64,000 nucleotides of DNA. Source: Achromobacter spanius (GTDB lineage Bacteria > Pseudomonadota > Gammaproteobacteria > Burkholderiales > Burkholderiaceae_B). The DNA lies in contig NZ_CP121261.1 of assembly GCF_029637605.1 (NCBI RefSeq), positions 620,001 to 684,000 of the forward strand, read 5' to 3'. This document shows positions 54,430-62,151 of the stretch, in pieces. The translations under genes were made by a program, and so were the position numbers. The stretch's first letter is position 1, and every line of letters starts with the position of its first letter. The notes beneath the pieces were generated by a model. It was not told the origin of the DNA. It worked only from the letters and a program-made list of their open reading frames with translations, and did not search any database.

Positions 54430-55269
54430 ATGGGTTTTTTCAATCGCAAAGATCCTGCCGACCAGGCGCAGTCCTCTAAACGGGCGGCAGTGCCTAGCGA
54501 GGTTCAGGCTGCGGAGCTGCGCGGTCGCGCGCGGCGCAGGTTGGCAGGCGCCGTCGCCTTGGTGCTGGCGGCAGTCATCATTCTGCCCATGGTGCTTGAT
54601 TCGCAGCCCGTGCCGGTTGCCGACAACATTCCCATCCGCGTGCCAGACCGCAACACCCCGTTCCAACCCCAGGTAAGCGACCCGCAAGCCGGCGCCAGCG
54701 CGTCGGCCCCGGCGGTTGCCGCCGACGGCACCACGCCCGCGGATTCTTCCGTGCCGACGCCGCCGCCCGTGACCGCCACGCCGTCCACCCCGCCCACGGC
54801 TTCCGCGCCGCCCGAGTCCGCAGCCCCGCACACGACCACCGTGCAGGTGACGCCGCCGCTCGTGGCGCCCAAGCCTGAAGCCAAGCCCAAGCCCGAAGCC
54901 AAGCCCGAGGCGAAGCCCGAAGCCAAGCCGGCTCCCAAGCCCGACACGCGCTCCGACGACGGTGCGCGCGCCTTGGCATTGCTGGAAGGACGGGCCGCGC
55001 CGGCCGCGGCACCGGCACCCAAGCCTGCCGCCAAGGGCAATTTCGTCTTGCAGATCGCGGCCTACACCACGTCGGAAGACGCCCAGTCGCGCCGCGCCAA
55101 GCTGCATCAGGCCGGCGTGACCAACGCATTTGTGGAACAAGCCACCATCAGTGGCAAACAGCAGTACCGTCTGCGTGTGGGGCCGTTCCCCTCGCGCGAG
55201 GCGGCGCAGGCGGCCCAGGCGCGATTGCGCACCTTGGGCTATGACAATGGTTTTATTGCCGCCCAATAG
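54430..55269 (+). CDS. SPOR-domain membrane protein (DedD-like)
   Basis: Bitopic inner-membrane protein with a peptidoglycan-binding SPOR domain, probably recruited to the division septum. It is 279 residues. Cytoplasmic start; membrane helix ~37-57 (GAVALVLAAVIILPMVLDSQ); long Pro/Ala/Lys-rich linker including a tandem KPEAKPEAKPEAKP stretch; SPOR domain ~202-279 (FVLQIAAYTTSEDAQSRRAK, YRLRVGPFPSREAAQAAQAR). Sits where dedD sits in the E. coli folC-dedD-cvpA-purF cluster. Its stop overlaps the cvpA start by one base. Confidence 0.9.
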   Translation: MGFFNRKDPADQAQSSKRAAVPSEVQAAELRGRARRRLAGAVALVLAAVIILPMVLDSQPVPVADNIPIRVPDRNTPFQPQVSDPQAGASASAPAVAADGTTPADSSVPTPPPVTATPSTPPTASAPPESAAPHTTTVQVTPPLVAPKPEAKPKPEAKPEAKPEAKPAPKPDTRSDDGARALALLEGRAAPAAAPAPKPAAKGNFVLQIAAYTTSEDAQSRRAKLHQAGVTNAFVEQATISGKQQYRLRVGPFPSREAAQAAQARLRTLGYDNGFIAAQ

Positions 55270-55757
55270 TGACCGGCTTCGACTTCGTCGTGCTGGCCAT
55301 CCTGGCGGTCTCGGGTGTGCTGGGCCTGGTGCGCGGCCTGCTCAAAGAGGTGCTGTCGCTGGTCGCCTATCTGCTGGCTTTCGTGGCCGCGATATGGTGG
55401 GGCCCCACGGTATATACGTGGCTTGAGCCCTATATTGAAACGACGCTGCTGCGCATGGGAGTCTCATACGCCGTGGTGTTCATCCTAGTGCTGCTCGGTG
55501 TGGGTTTGGTCAACATGACGCTAGCCGCCTTGATCCGCAGTACCGGACTCAGCCCCGCCGATCACGGCCTGGGCGGTATGTTCGGGCTGGCCCGTGGTCT
55601 TGTGATCGTGCTGGCCTTGGTGGCCGCTGCCGGCTATACGCCGTTGCCCCAAGAGCCGTGGTGGAAGGACGCCATGTTTTCGCATTCGGCCATCGAGGCC
55701 ATCAAACATATCAAAACGTGGCTGCCGCCGTCTTTGGCGACTTGGCTGCCGTATTGA
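55269..55757 (+). CDS. cvpA: CvpA family membrane protein
   Basis: Inner-membrane protein of unclear biochemical role (named for colicin V production). It is 162 residues starting at GTG 55269, overlapping the previous stop. Four hydrophobic segments (VVLAILAVSGVLGLVRGLLK, VLSLVAYLLAFVAAIWW, YAVVFILVLLGVGLVNMTLA, LARGLVIVLALVAAAGYTPL). Directly upstream of purF, as in E. coli. Confidence 0.93.
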   Translation: MTGFDFVVLAILAVSGVLGLVRGLLKEVLSLVAYLLAFVAAIWWGPTVYTWLEPYIETTLLRMGVSYAVVFILVLLGVGLVNMTLAALIRSTGLSPADHGLGGMFGLARGLVIVLALVAAAGYTPLPQEPWWKDAMFSHSAIEAIKHIKTWLPPSLATWLPY

Positions 55758-55787
55758 TTAGCTTCAAATCAACCAGGAAATCTCACC

Positions 55788-57308
55788 ATGTGTGGAATCG
55801 TAGGGGTCATCGGGCGCGGGCCGGTCAACCAGCTGCTCTATGACAGCTTGCTGCTGTTGCAGCATCGCGGGCAGGACGCCGCGGGCATCGCGACGTCGCA
55901 AGGCAACCAATTCAATATGTACAAGGCTCACGGCCTGGTGCGCGACGTCTTCCGTACGCGCAACATGCGTTCGTTGCCCGGTACGTCCGGCGTCGGCCAG
56001 GTCCGCTACCCCACCGCGGGCTCCAGCGCCAGCGAGGAAGAGGCCCAGCCGTTCTACGTCAACGCCCCGTTCGGCATCATGTTTGCCCACAACGGCAACC
56101 TGACCAACTGGCGTGAACTGCGTGAATCGCTGTACCGCGTCGACCGCCGCCACATCAACACGAATTCCGATTCCGAAGTGCTGCTGAACGTGCTGGCCCA
56201 CGAACTGCAATCGTCGGCCAACGGGGTGTCGCTGGATGACGACGCGATCTTCCGCGCGGTGTCGGCGCTGCACAAGCGCGTGCGCGGCGCCTATGCCGTG
56301 GTGGCCCAGATTTCCGGTTACGGCCTGCTGGCGTTCCGCGACCCGAACGGTATCCGCCCCTTGTGTATCGGCCGCATGGAAACCGACGAAGGCGTTGAGT
56401 GGATGGTGGCCTCGGAGTCGGTGGCGCTGGAAGGCAGCGGCTTTGTCTTCGTGCGCGACGTCGAACCCGGCGAAGCCGTATTCGTCGACCTGGACGGCCG
56501 CTTCGTCAGCCGCCAGTGCGCCGACAACCCGCAACTGGTGCCGTGTATTTTCGAATACGTGTACTTCGCGCGTCCGGATTCGCTGATCGACGGCGTGTCG
56601 GTCTACGACGCCCGCCTGCGCATGGGCGAATACCTGGCCGACAAGGTCGCGCGCAACATGCGCCTGGGCGACATCGACGTCGTCATGCCGATCCCGGATT
56701 CCTCGCGTCCCGCCGCCATGCAGTTGGCTGCCCGCCTGAACCTGGACTACCGCGAAGGGCTCATCAAGAACCGCTACGTGGGCCGCACCTTCATCATGCC
56801 GGGCCAGGCCGTGCGCCGTAAGTCCGTGCGCCAGAAGCTCAATGCCATCGGCATGGAGTTCAAGGGCAAGAACGTGCTGCTGGTCGATGACTCCATCGTG
56901 CGTGGCACCACCAGCCGCGAAATCGTCGACATGGCGCGCGCCGCCGGCGCCAACAAGGTGTACTTCGCATCCGCCGCGCCGCCGGTCCGTTTCCCGAACG
57001 TGTACGGCATCGACATGCCCACGCAATCGGAACTGATCGCCACGGGCCGCAGCGACGAAGAAATCGCCCGCGCCATTGGCGCCGATTCGCTGATCTACCA
57101 AGATCTGTCTGACATGCAGCAATCGGTGCGTGACCTGAACCCCAAGATGACCCGCTTCGAGGCTTCGTGCTTTGATGGCGAATACATCACGGGCGACATC
57201 ACCGCTGAATACCTGGCCCGCCTGGGCCAGTCGCGCGCTGAACCCGGCCAGGACGAAGGCGCAAGCGGCCTGCAATTCAACATGGGCTACGCCGCCAACG
57301 ACGCCTGA
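55788..57308 (+). CDS. purF: amidophosphoribosyltransferase
   Basis: First committed step of purine synthesis: PRPP plus glutamine to phosphoribosylamine. It is 506 residues, normal. Begins MCGIVGVIG, so Cys2 becomes the N-terminal nucleophile of the glutamine-amidotransferase domain; [11 protein letters not shown] and [14 protein letters not shown] follow. The phosphoribosyltransferase domain has [17 protein letters not shown] and the PRPP loop [20 protein letters not shown] (residues ~364-383). Ends with a strong terminator. Confidence 0.98.
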   Translation: MCGIVGVIGRGPVNQLLYDSLLLLQHRGQDAAGIATSQGNQFNMYKAHGLVRDVFRTRNMRSLPGTSGVGQVRYPTAGSSASEEEAQPFYVNAPFGIMFAHNGNLTNWRELRESLYRVDRRHINTNSDSEVLLNVLAHELQSSANGVSLDDDAIFRAVSALHKRVRGAYAVVAQISGYGLLAFRDPNGIRPLCIGRMETDEGVEWMVASESVALEGSGFVFVRDVEPGEAVFVDLDGRFVSRQCADNPQLVPCIFEYVYFARPDSLIDGVSVYDARLRMGEYLADKVARNMRLGDIDVVMPIPDSSRPAAMQLAARLNLDYREGLIKNRYVGRTFIMPGQAVRRKSVRQKLNAIGMEFKGKNVLLVDDSIVRGTTSREIVDMARAAGANKVYFASAAPPVRFPNVYGIDMPTQSELIATGRSDEEIARAIGADSLIYQDLSDMQQSVRDLNPKMTRFEASCFDGEYITGDITAEYLARLGQSRAEPGQDEGASGLQFNMGYAANDA

Positions 57309-57331
57309 CCCTCCAGGGCAGGGGCTTCAAC

Positions 57332-57368
57332 AAAAATGCCGTTCACGCGAGTGAACGGCATTTTTTTC
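57332..57368. terminator. bidirectional terminator between purF and dld
   Basis: AAAAATGCCGTTCACGC / GAGTGAACGGCATTTTT: a stem of about 13 bp flanked by an A-run and a T-run, between convergent purF and dld. It can serve both. Confidence 0.92.
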
Positions 57369-57392
57369 TGCACGCCCGCTTTGCTGATGGCG

Positions 57393-59195
57393 CTATCTTG
57401 TCCCCTGGGCGGCTTCGGCTTCGGCTTCGGCTTCGGCATCGGCATCGGTATTGAGGCCGTAGGCGGCCGGCATGCCTTGTTGCCCGCAGCACGCGCCCCA
57501 GTTCAGCAGCTTCGAGGTGTGCCCGATGCCTGGGTTGAACGTGTTGGTGGGGTCCAGTTCCCGATAGAACGCGGTCAGCGCCGGCTTGGCGACATACAAG
57601 TGCCCCACGTTGTGCTCGGCCGGATATTCCGCCTGCCGCGCGTCCAGCAATGCCCACATGCGATGCTCCATCGCGACCGGGTCGACGCCCTTGCGCACGA
57701 TGTAGTCCTGGTGAAACACGTGGCAGAAGAAATGCCCGTAATACAGCTTGTGCACAATGTCGCGTTCCATGTCGGCCGGCAGGGTCTCGACCCATTCCCG
57801 GTCGTTGCGGCGCAAGGCGATGTCCAGTGGCACGATATCCTGCACCGTTGCGCGATGCGTGTCGCGATAGCGAATTGCCGCGCCCGCGATGGCAAAGCGA
57901 TGCAGGAACGCCTTGCGTCCTTCCTCGGCGTTGCATTCAAAGAATGCCGCATCCGCGCGCCCCGCGAAGTGCTGCGTCAAAAAGGCGCGCGTAGCCTCGA
58001 CCGTATCGTTGGACACGCGCAGCAACAGGTGGTGTTCGTAGCGGTCGCGGTAGTCGCGCATGCGGCGCGGCAGATGATTCGGCAGCAGCGACACAAGGGC
58101 CTGTATCGCGCGGTCCACCAAGCCCGGCAGACCCAGCCGTTCCGCCATGCCGTCCAGCCGGCTCTTGATGGCAAAAGCCTTGGGCACGCGCGCGGTGCCC
58201 AGTTTGTCGATCAGCAGAAACACGTCTTTGCCGTAGCGCGCGCCGATATCGAAGGCGTCGCGATGGATGTATTCGCCCGCGATTGGCAGCCGTGGAAGAT
58301 TGGCCAGCAGTTCGCGGCGCACGGCGGTCAGGTCGTCGGGCAGCTTGCTGGCGATATAAAACACTGTGCTGGGTTCGCGCTCGAACGTGTCCAGCCGCAC
58401 CGCGAAGAGGCAGACGCGGCCGGCCGAGCCGGAGGCTTCGTGCAGACGCGAGGGGTCCGCATTGAAGCGCGCCGGCGTGGGGGCATCGATCTGACGCACA
58501 TGGTCGGCATAGTTCGGGTCCGACGCCGCGCCCACGTCATCCCGGATATCGCCGGGGCCATAGTCGCAGGCCTGCAAACGGGTCAGGATCTCTTCGGGCG
58601 TCCGGCCCAGGTCGATGCCCAGATGGTTGACCAGGCTAAGCGAGCCACCTTCGTCCACGCGCGCGTATAGCGCCAGTTCGGTGTACGCCGGGCCACGCCG
58701 CAGCAGGGCGCCACCCGAGTTATTGCACACGCCGCCCAGCACCGACGCCCCGATGCAGGACGACCCGATCACCGAATGCGGCTCGCGACCCAGCGGCGCC
58801 AGCGTCTGCTCCAGCCGGTCCAGCGTGGCGCCCGGCAGGCACACCACCTGTTTCCCGTCGCGGATCACTTGCACACCCGGAATGCGCAGCGTGCTGATCA
58901 GCACGATTTCGCGGTCGTACTGATCGCCATCGGGCGTGGACCCGCCAGTCAGGCCGGTATTGGCCGCCTGCATGATGACGATGCGGCCCGATTGCACCAC
59001 GGCTTGCAGCACACGCCACTGCTCCAGCAAGGTGCCCGGGCGCACCACGGCAAGCACACGGCCTTCGCCCGTACGGTGGCCGCGACGAAAGCGGCGCGTG
59101 GCCGCATCGCCGGTCAGCACATGCGCGTTGCCGACAACGTCGCGCAATTGGGTCAGCAGCTGGATGCCAGTGTCGGGGGCGGAGGGGGGCGTCAT
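57393..59195 (-). CDS. dld: quinone-dependent D-lactate dehydrogenase
   Basis: Membrane-associated FAD enzyme oxidising D-lactate to pyruvate with electrons to quinone. It is 600 residues. FAD-binding N-domain (VRPGTLLEQWRVLQAVVQSG, MQAANTGLTGGSTPDGDQYD, SSCIGASVLGGVCNNSGGAL). The C-terminal Dld membrane-binding domain contains HFFCHVFHQDYIVRKGVDPV and AEYPAEHNVGHLYVAKPALT, and the end GIGHTSKLLNWGACC is conserved. The last ~15 residues are an Asp/Ala/Glu tail encoded by a 6-bp repeat (see findings). Overlaps the upstream regulator by 4 bp, so it is controlled with it. Confidence 0.96.
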   Translation of the reverse strand: MTPPSAPDTGIQLLTQLRDVVGNAHVLTGDAATRRFRRGHRTGEGRVLAVVRPGTLLEQWRVLQAVVQSGRIVIMQAANTGLTGGSTPDGDQYDREIVLISTLRIPGVQVIRDGKQVVCLPGATLDRLEQTLAPLGREPHSVIGSSCIGASVLGGVCNNSGGALLRRGPAYTELALYARVDEGGSLSLVNHLGIDLGRTPEEILTRLQACDYGPGDIRDDVGAASDPNYADHVRQIDAPTPARFNADPSRLHEASGSAGRVCLFAVRLDTFEREPSTVFYIASKLPDDLTAVRRELLANLPRLPIAGEYIHRDAFDIGARYGKDVFLLIDKLGTARVPKAFAIKSRLDGMAERLGLPGLVDRAIQALVSLLPNHLPRRMRDYRDRYEHHLLLRVSNDTVEATRAFLTQHFAGRADAAFFECNAEEGRKAFLHRFAIAGAAIRYRDTHRATVQDIVPLDIALRRNDREWVETLPADMERDIVHKLYYGHFFCHVFHQDYIVRKGVDPVAMEHRMWALLDARQAEYPAEHNVGHLYVAKPALTAFYRELDPTNTFNPGIGHTSKLLNWGACCGQQGMPAAYGLNTDADAEAEAEAEAAQGTR

Positions 59196-59959
59196 GGTCG
59201 GGGCGAGGGTGGGGTCGAGGAGGGCAGGCGGGTGGCGCGGTCGCGGCGGGCGGCGTCTTCGTCCATTTTGACGAGCGTGGCGCGGATGTAGTCCAGGTGC
59301 TGGTCGATGACGGCGCGCGCCTGGTCGGGGTCGCCATCCAGGATGCTTTGCATCAGCGCCTGATGTTGATGCGTCAGCTTGTCTTGCGAGGCCGGACTGT
59401 CCTGGATGACCATGATGCGGCGGTTTTGAGCCACGGTGGACAGCATCAGGTCGAACAGCCCGCGCATCACTTGCAGCAGCACGAGGTTGTGCGAGGCTTC
59501 GGCGATGGCCAGGTGAAACTGCGCGTCGGCGTGGGCCGAGAGTTCGGCATTGCCGCGTTGCTGGTAGTCGATCATCTGATCGAAGCAGCGCTGTATCTTG
59601 GCCTTGTCCGCATCGGTGGCGCGCTGCGCCGCGTAGCTGGCGGTGCTGGTTTCCAGCGCGCAGCGCGTTTCCAGCACGTCATAGCGGTACTGCGGATCGT
59701 GCTGCATCAGCGCGGCCAACGGCGACATCGATTCCTGAGGCCATTGGTGCGCGTCGGCGGCCAGAAACGTGCCGGCGCCGACGCGGCTGATCAGGATGCC
59801 GTGGCTGGACAGCTTTTGAATGGCTTCACGCAAGGCGGTGCGTGACACGCCCAGGCTTTGCGCCAAGCCGCGTTCGGCCGGCAGCCTTCCACCCGGCGGG
59901 ATGCCGTGGGCCTGGATCAGGGATAACAGCTTTTCAGCGACTTGGTCTGACAAACGCAT
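59192..59959 (-). CDS. FadR-subfamily GntR regulator (LldR/PdhR-like)
   Basis: Ligand-responsive DNA-binding protein, probably the lactate or pyruvate sensor of the dld operon. It is 255 residues from ATG 59959; the frame extends to 60013 but MRLSDQVAEKLLSLIQAHGI is the usual start. The winged helix is residues ~5-70 (GRLPAERGLAQSLGVSRTAL, REAIQKLSSHGILISRVGAG). The C-terminal FCD domain (ETRCALETSTASYAAQRATD, DAQFHLAIAEASHNLVLLQV) has metal-binding histidines. Overlaps dld by 4 bp (ATGA). Two copies of the family operator lie upstream. Confidence 0.93.
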   Translation of the reverse strand: MRLSDQVAEKLLSLIQAHGIPPGGRLPAERGLAQSLGVSRTALREAIQKLSSHGILISRVGAGTFLAADAHQWPQESMSPLAALMQHDPQYRYDVLETRCALETSTASYAAQRATDADKAKIQRCFDQMIDYQQRGNAELSAHADAQFHLAIAEASHNLVLLQVMRGLFDLMLSTVAQNRRIMVIQDSPASQDKLTHQHQALMQSILDGDPDQARAVIDQHLDYIRATLVKMDEDAARRDRATRLPSSTPPSPRP

Positions 59960-59964
59960 GGGAT

Positions 59965-59979
59965 ATTGGTACGACCAAT
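59965..59979. promoter_or_regulatory. operator palindrome 1 (PdhR/LldR type)
   Basis: ATTGGTACGACCAAT, perfect 6-bp half-sites with a 3-bp centre, directly before the regulator start (59959). Matches the known PdhR/LldR-type pattern ATTGGTnnnACCAAT. Probably used for autoregulation of the regulator-dld operon. Confidence 0.82.
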
Positions 59980-60094
59980 TTTTCCGTCCAATTCGGGCGG
60001 CAGCGCTTGCCAATCAGGCGCCGGGGGCAATGATACCCAAGAATCGCCAATGGACTCGCCATCGCGCTCGTTAAATCGCGCGATTTTCAAGAAA

Positions 60095-60109
60095 ATTGGT
60101 ATGACCAAT
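60095..60109. promoter_or_regulatory. operator palindrome 2 (PdhR/LldR type)
   Basis: ATTGGTATGACCAAT, same half-sites as operator 1 with one change in the central base triplet. Lies 130 bp from it, centre to centre. Two matching sites at this distance suggest looping, as known for LldR in E. coli. Confidence 0.82.
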
Positions 60110-60138
60110 GTGTCGAGCGTGGGTGAGCAGCCCGACCT

Positions 60139-60660
60139 TCAGGCAGCCGGTGCCCACAGGGTTTCGCGCGTCGCTTCCAGATGCGTCAGGTAGAGCCGCA
60201 GGTCGAATTCATACTGGTGATAGTGCGGTTCCATGCGCAGGCACAGGTTGTAGAAGGCCTTGTTGTGGTCCTTCTCTTTCAAGTGCGCCAATTCGTGCAC
60301 GGTGATCATCTTCAGGAATTCGGCCGGCACGGTCTTGAACAGCGTCGCCACCCGGATCTCGTGCTTGGCGCGCAGCTTGCCGCCCTGCACGCGCGAAATG
60401 TAGGTGTGCTGGCCCAGTGCATGCTGAATGACATGGATCTTGCTGTCGTAGGCAACTTTATTGATCAGGTCGCCATTGCGCAGATAGGTGTTCTTCAGGT
60501 CAGTCACGTACTGGTATAGCGCGCGGTCCGTGCGGACATCGTGCGGGCCGTCCGGATAACGCGACAGCAGGGCGGCGCCCAGCTTGCCGCGCTCAAGCAG
60601 CGTTTGGGCCTGGGCGAGCAGGGGCTCCGGATAGCCGGTCAGGTATTTCAGGGTAGTCAC
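60139..60660 (-). CDS. YgjP-like M48-type metallopeptidase
   Basis: Predicted zinc peptidase of the YgjP/DUF45 family, 173 residues, starting at GTG 60660. The zinc-binding motif is HELAH in LKMITVHELAHLKEKDHNKA, with the following Glu/His-containing FYNLCLRMEPHYHQYEFDLR. Family segments YDSKIHVIQHALGQHTYISR and GKLRAKHEIRVATLFKTVP. Substrate unknown. It shares the gap with the lactate operators but runs in the same direction, so its transcript ends close upstream of that operon. Confidence 0.88.
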   Translation of the reverse strand: MTTLKYLTGYPEPLLAQAQTLLERGKLGAALLSRYPDGPHDVRTDRALYQYVTDLKNTYLRNGDLINKVAYDSKIHVIQHALGQHTYISRVQGGKLRAKHEIRVATLFKTVPAEFLKMITVHELAHLKEKDHNKAFYNLCLRMEPHYHQYEFDLRLYLTHLEATRETLWAPAA

Positions 60661-60747
60661 AGCTGGGAAAATACTTCCACGCGGCCGCGCCGGCTTAGGG
60701 GGCGCGCAACCGGCGCGGTGTTGTCAGGCGTGTGTCGGCGTTTGGAT

Positions 60748-61230
60748 TCAGGCTCGGGCGCGGCCGAAGACGGCAGGCAGCGCCATGAAGAACAAGACCA
60801 CGAAAAGCGCCAGGCTCCACAAAGCGTATTCGATGCCCAGCACCGGCACCTTGGCGTCCATGCAGGTCGCGAAAATGCCGAACAGCCACGGCACATTGCC
60901 TTCCAGGCCGATGCCGGTCATGAAGCGGTCGGCAAACGTCTGGTCGCACGACAGCATGTTGGCCGCCACGGTGTATTGGTACCAGGCCGCCACCACGCCG
61001 GACAGCGACAACAGCGCCGCCAGCGCGGCGGCGATGCGGGTCAACGCCCGGCCACCGCCAAAGCCGCCAATCAGGGCCACCACGCCAATCACCAGATAGA
61101 TCAAGCGTTGCAGCACGCACCACGCGCAGGGTGGCATGTCGAAAACGTGTTGGGAAATCAAGGCCGCGCCAACGGCGCCGAAGGAAAACAGGGCAATCAG
61201 GCGAAGCAGGCGTTCAGAGCGGGTAGTCAT
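60748..61230 (-). CDS. dsbB: disulfide bond formation protein DsbB
   Basis: Inner-membrane quinone reductase that re-oxidises DsbA. It is 160 residues with four membrane helices. Redox pair 1 is CAWC (C35, C38) in FDMPPCAWCVLQRLIYLV; pair 2 is C95 and C123 (ANMLSCDQTF, GIFATCMDAK). Length and cysteines match the family. Isolated gene, 50 bp from the marC-type gene. Confidence 0.96.
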   Translation of the reverse strand: MTTRSERLLRLIALFSFGAVGAALISQHVFDMPPCAWCVLQRLIYLVIGVVALIGGFGGGRALTRIAAALAALLSLSGVVAAWYQYTVAANMLSCDQTFADRFMTGIGLEGNVPWLFGIFATCMDAKVPVLGIEYALWSLALFVVLFFMALPAVFGRARA

Positions 61231-61280
61231 TTTTTATCTATTCTTGAGATTGAGCGATGCGGGCGCGGCCCGGCCAACGC

Positions 61281-61994
61281 TTAGGCCTTGGGAACCGGAA
61301 TTGGTTGCATCACTTGCGTCAACAACCCCAGCATCAGGTCGCGCGCGCCTTCCCAGAAGATCTGCACGCCCAGGCACAGCATGATGAACGCGGACAGCCG
61401 CATGAACACCGCCGTGCCGTTGTCGCCCAGGCGATGCAGCATCTGGGCGGCAAAGCGCAGGCAGACGTAAAGGGTCAGGGACACCGCGATAATGCCGGGA
61501 ATGGAGCCGCCCAGCCGCACCAGGCTCAGCACGTGGTTCTGGTCGCGCAAGGACACGCCTACGGTGATGGCGGCGGCGATGGAGCCGGGGCCGCAACTGA
61601 TGGGAAACGTCAGCGGGTAGAAGGCGCGCGCCTTCGCCATTTCAGGCGTGAACGATTCGGCCATGCGCGCCACGCGCTCGGTGTCGGCGTCGGGCGAATT
61701 CACCAGCCGCCAGGCGCTGGCAATCACCAGCATGCCGCCGCCGACGCGCACGATCGACAAGGAAATGCCGAAGAAGCTGAGCAGCACGTTGCCGGCCACC
61801 ATGGCCACGATCAGCATCAGGCAGACATTGACCGCCACCCGTTTGGCCAGCACCACGCGTGTGGCCGACGAGGCGCCTTCGGTCAGCGACAGGAAAATCG
61901 GCGCAATGGCGGGCGGGTTCAGGAAGGGCAGCAGCGTGGCCAGCGCGAAAAAGAAGCTGCCACCGAAGACGCGCAGATAGTCGTTGAGCTGCAT
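61281..61994 (-). CDS. MarC-family integral membrane protein
   Basis: Six-helix membrane protein of unknown function (not a proven multidrug exporter despite the name). It is 237 residues from ATG 61994; the frame runs to 62105 but the part before MQLNDYLRVFGGSFFFALAT is not conserved and overlaps a tandem repeat. Segments ATLLPFLNPPAIAPIFLSLT, LIVAMVAGNVLLSFFGISLS, GGGMLVIASAWRLVNSPDAD and FYPLTFPISCGPGSIAAAIT are typical. Confidence 0.93.
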   Translation of the reverse strand: MQLNDYLRVFGGSFFFALATLLPFLNPPAIAPIFLSLTEGASSATRVVLAKRVAVNVCLMLIVAMVAGNVLLSFFGISLSIVRVGGGMLVIASAWRLVNSPDADTERVARMAESFTPEMAKARAFYPLTFPISCGPGSIAAAITVGVSLRDQNHVLSLVRLGGSIPGIIAVSLTLYVCLRFAAQMLHRLGDNGTAVFMRLSAFIMLCLGVQIFWEGARDLMLGLLTQVMQPIPVPKA

Positions 61995-62058
61995 GGGAGC
62001 GGGGATCGCCTGGCCGAAAAACGGGATTGTATGCGGATCCGGCAGGGGTTGGCGATCT

Positions 62059-62151
62059 GATCGGACGGCCCGATCAGGGACCCCTTGATCAAGCGACCCG
62101 ATCAAGCGACCCGATCAAGCGACCCGATCAGGCCGCCCGATCAGGCTACCC
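62059..62151. repeat. 13-bp tandem repeat at the glnD 3' end, 7 copies
   Basis: Unit GATCAAGCGACCC. Three perfect copies (62087-62125), two diverged copies before them (62059-62084) and two after (62126-62151). The last copies overlap the glnD stop codon (62141-62143), which lies inside a repeat unit. The 13-bp unit is not a multiple of three. Confidence 0.9.

Noticed and set aside
53053..55266. 737-codon frame antisense to folC and the SPOR gene
   Set aside because: Low-complexity translation; folC and SPOR protein are clear on the other strand.
62059..62151. 13-bp array as a CRISPR or iteron origin
   Set aside because: No spacers, and it overlaps a chromosomal gene's stop codon; no replication gene nearby.
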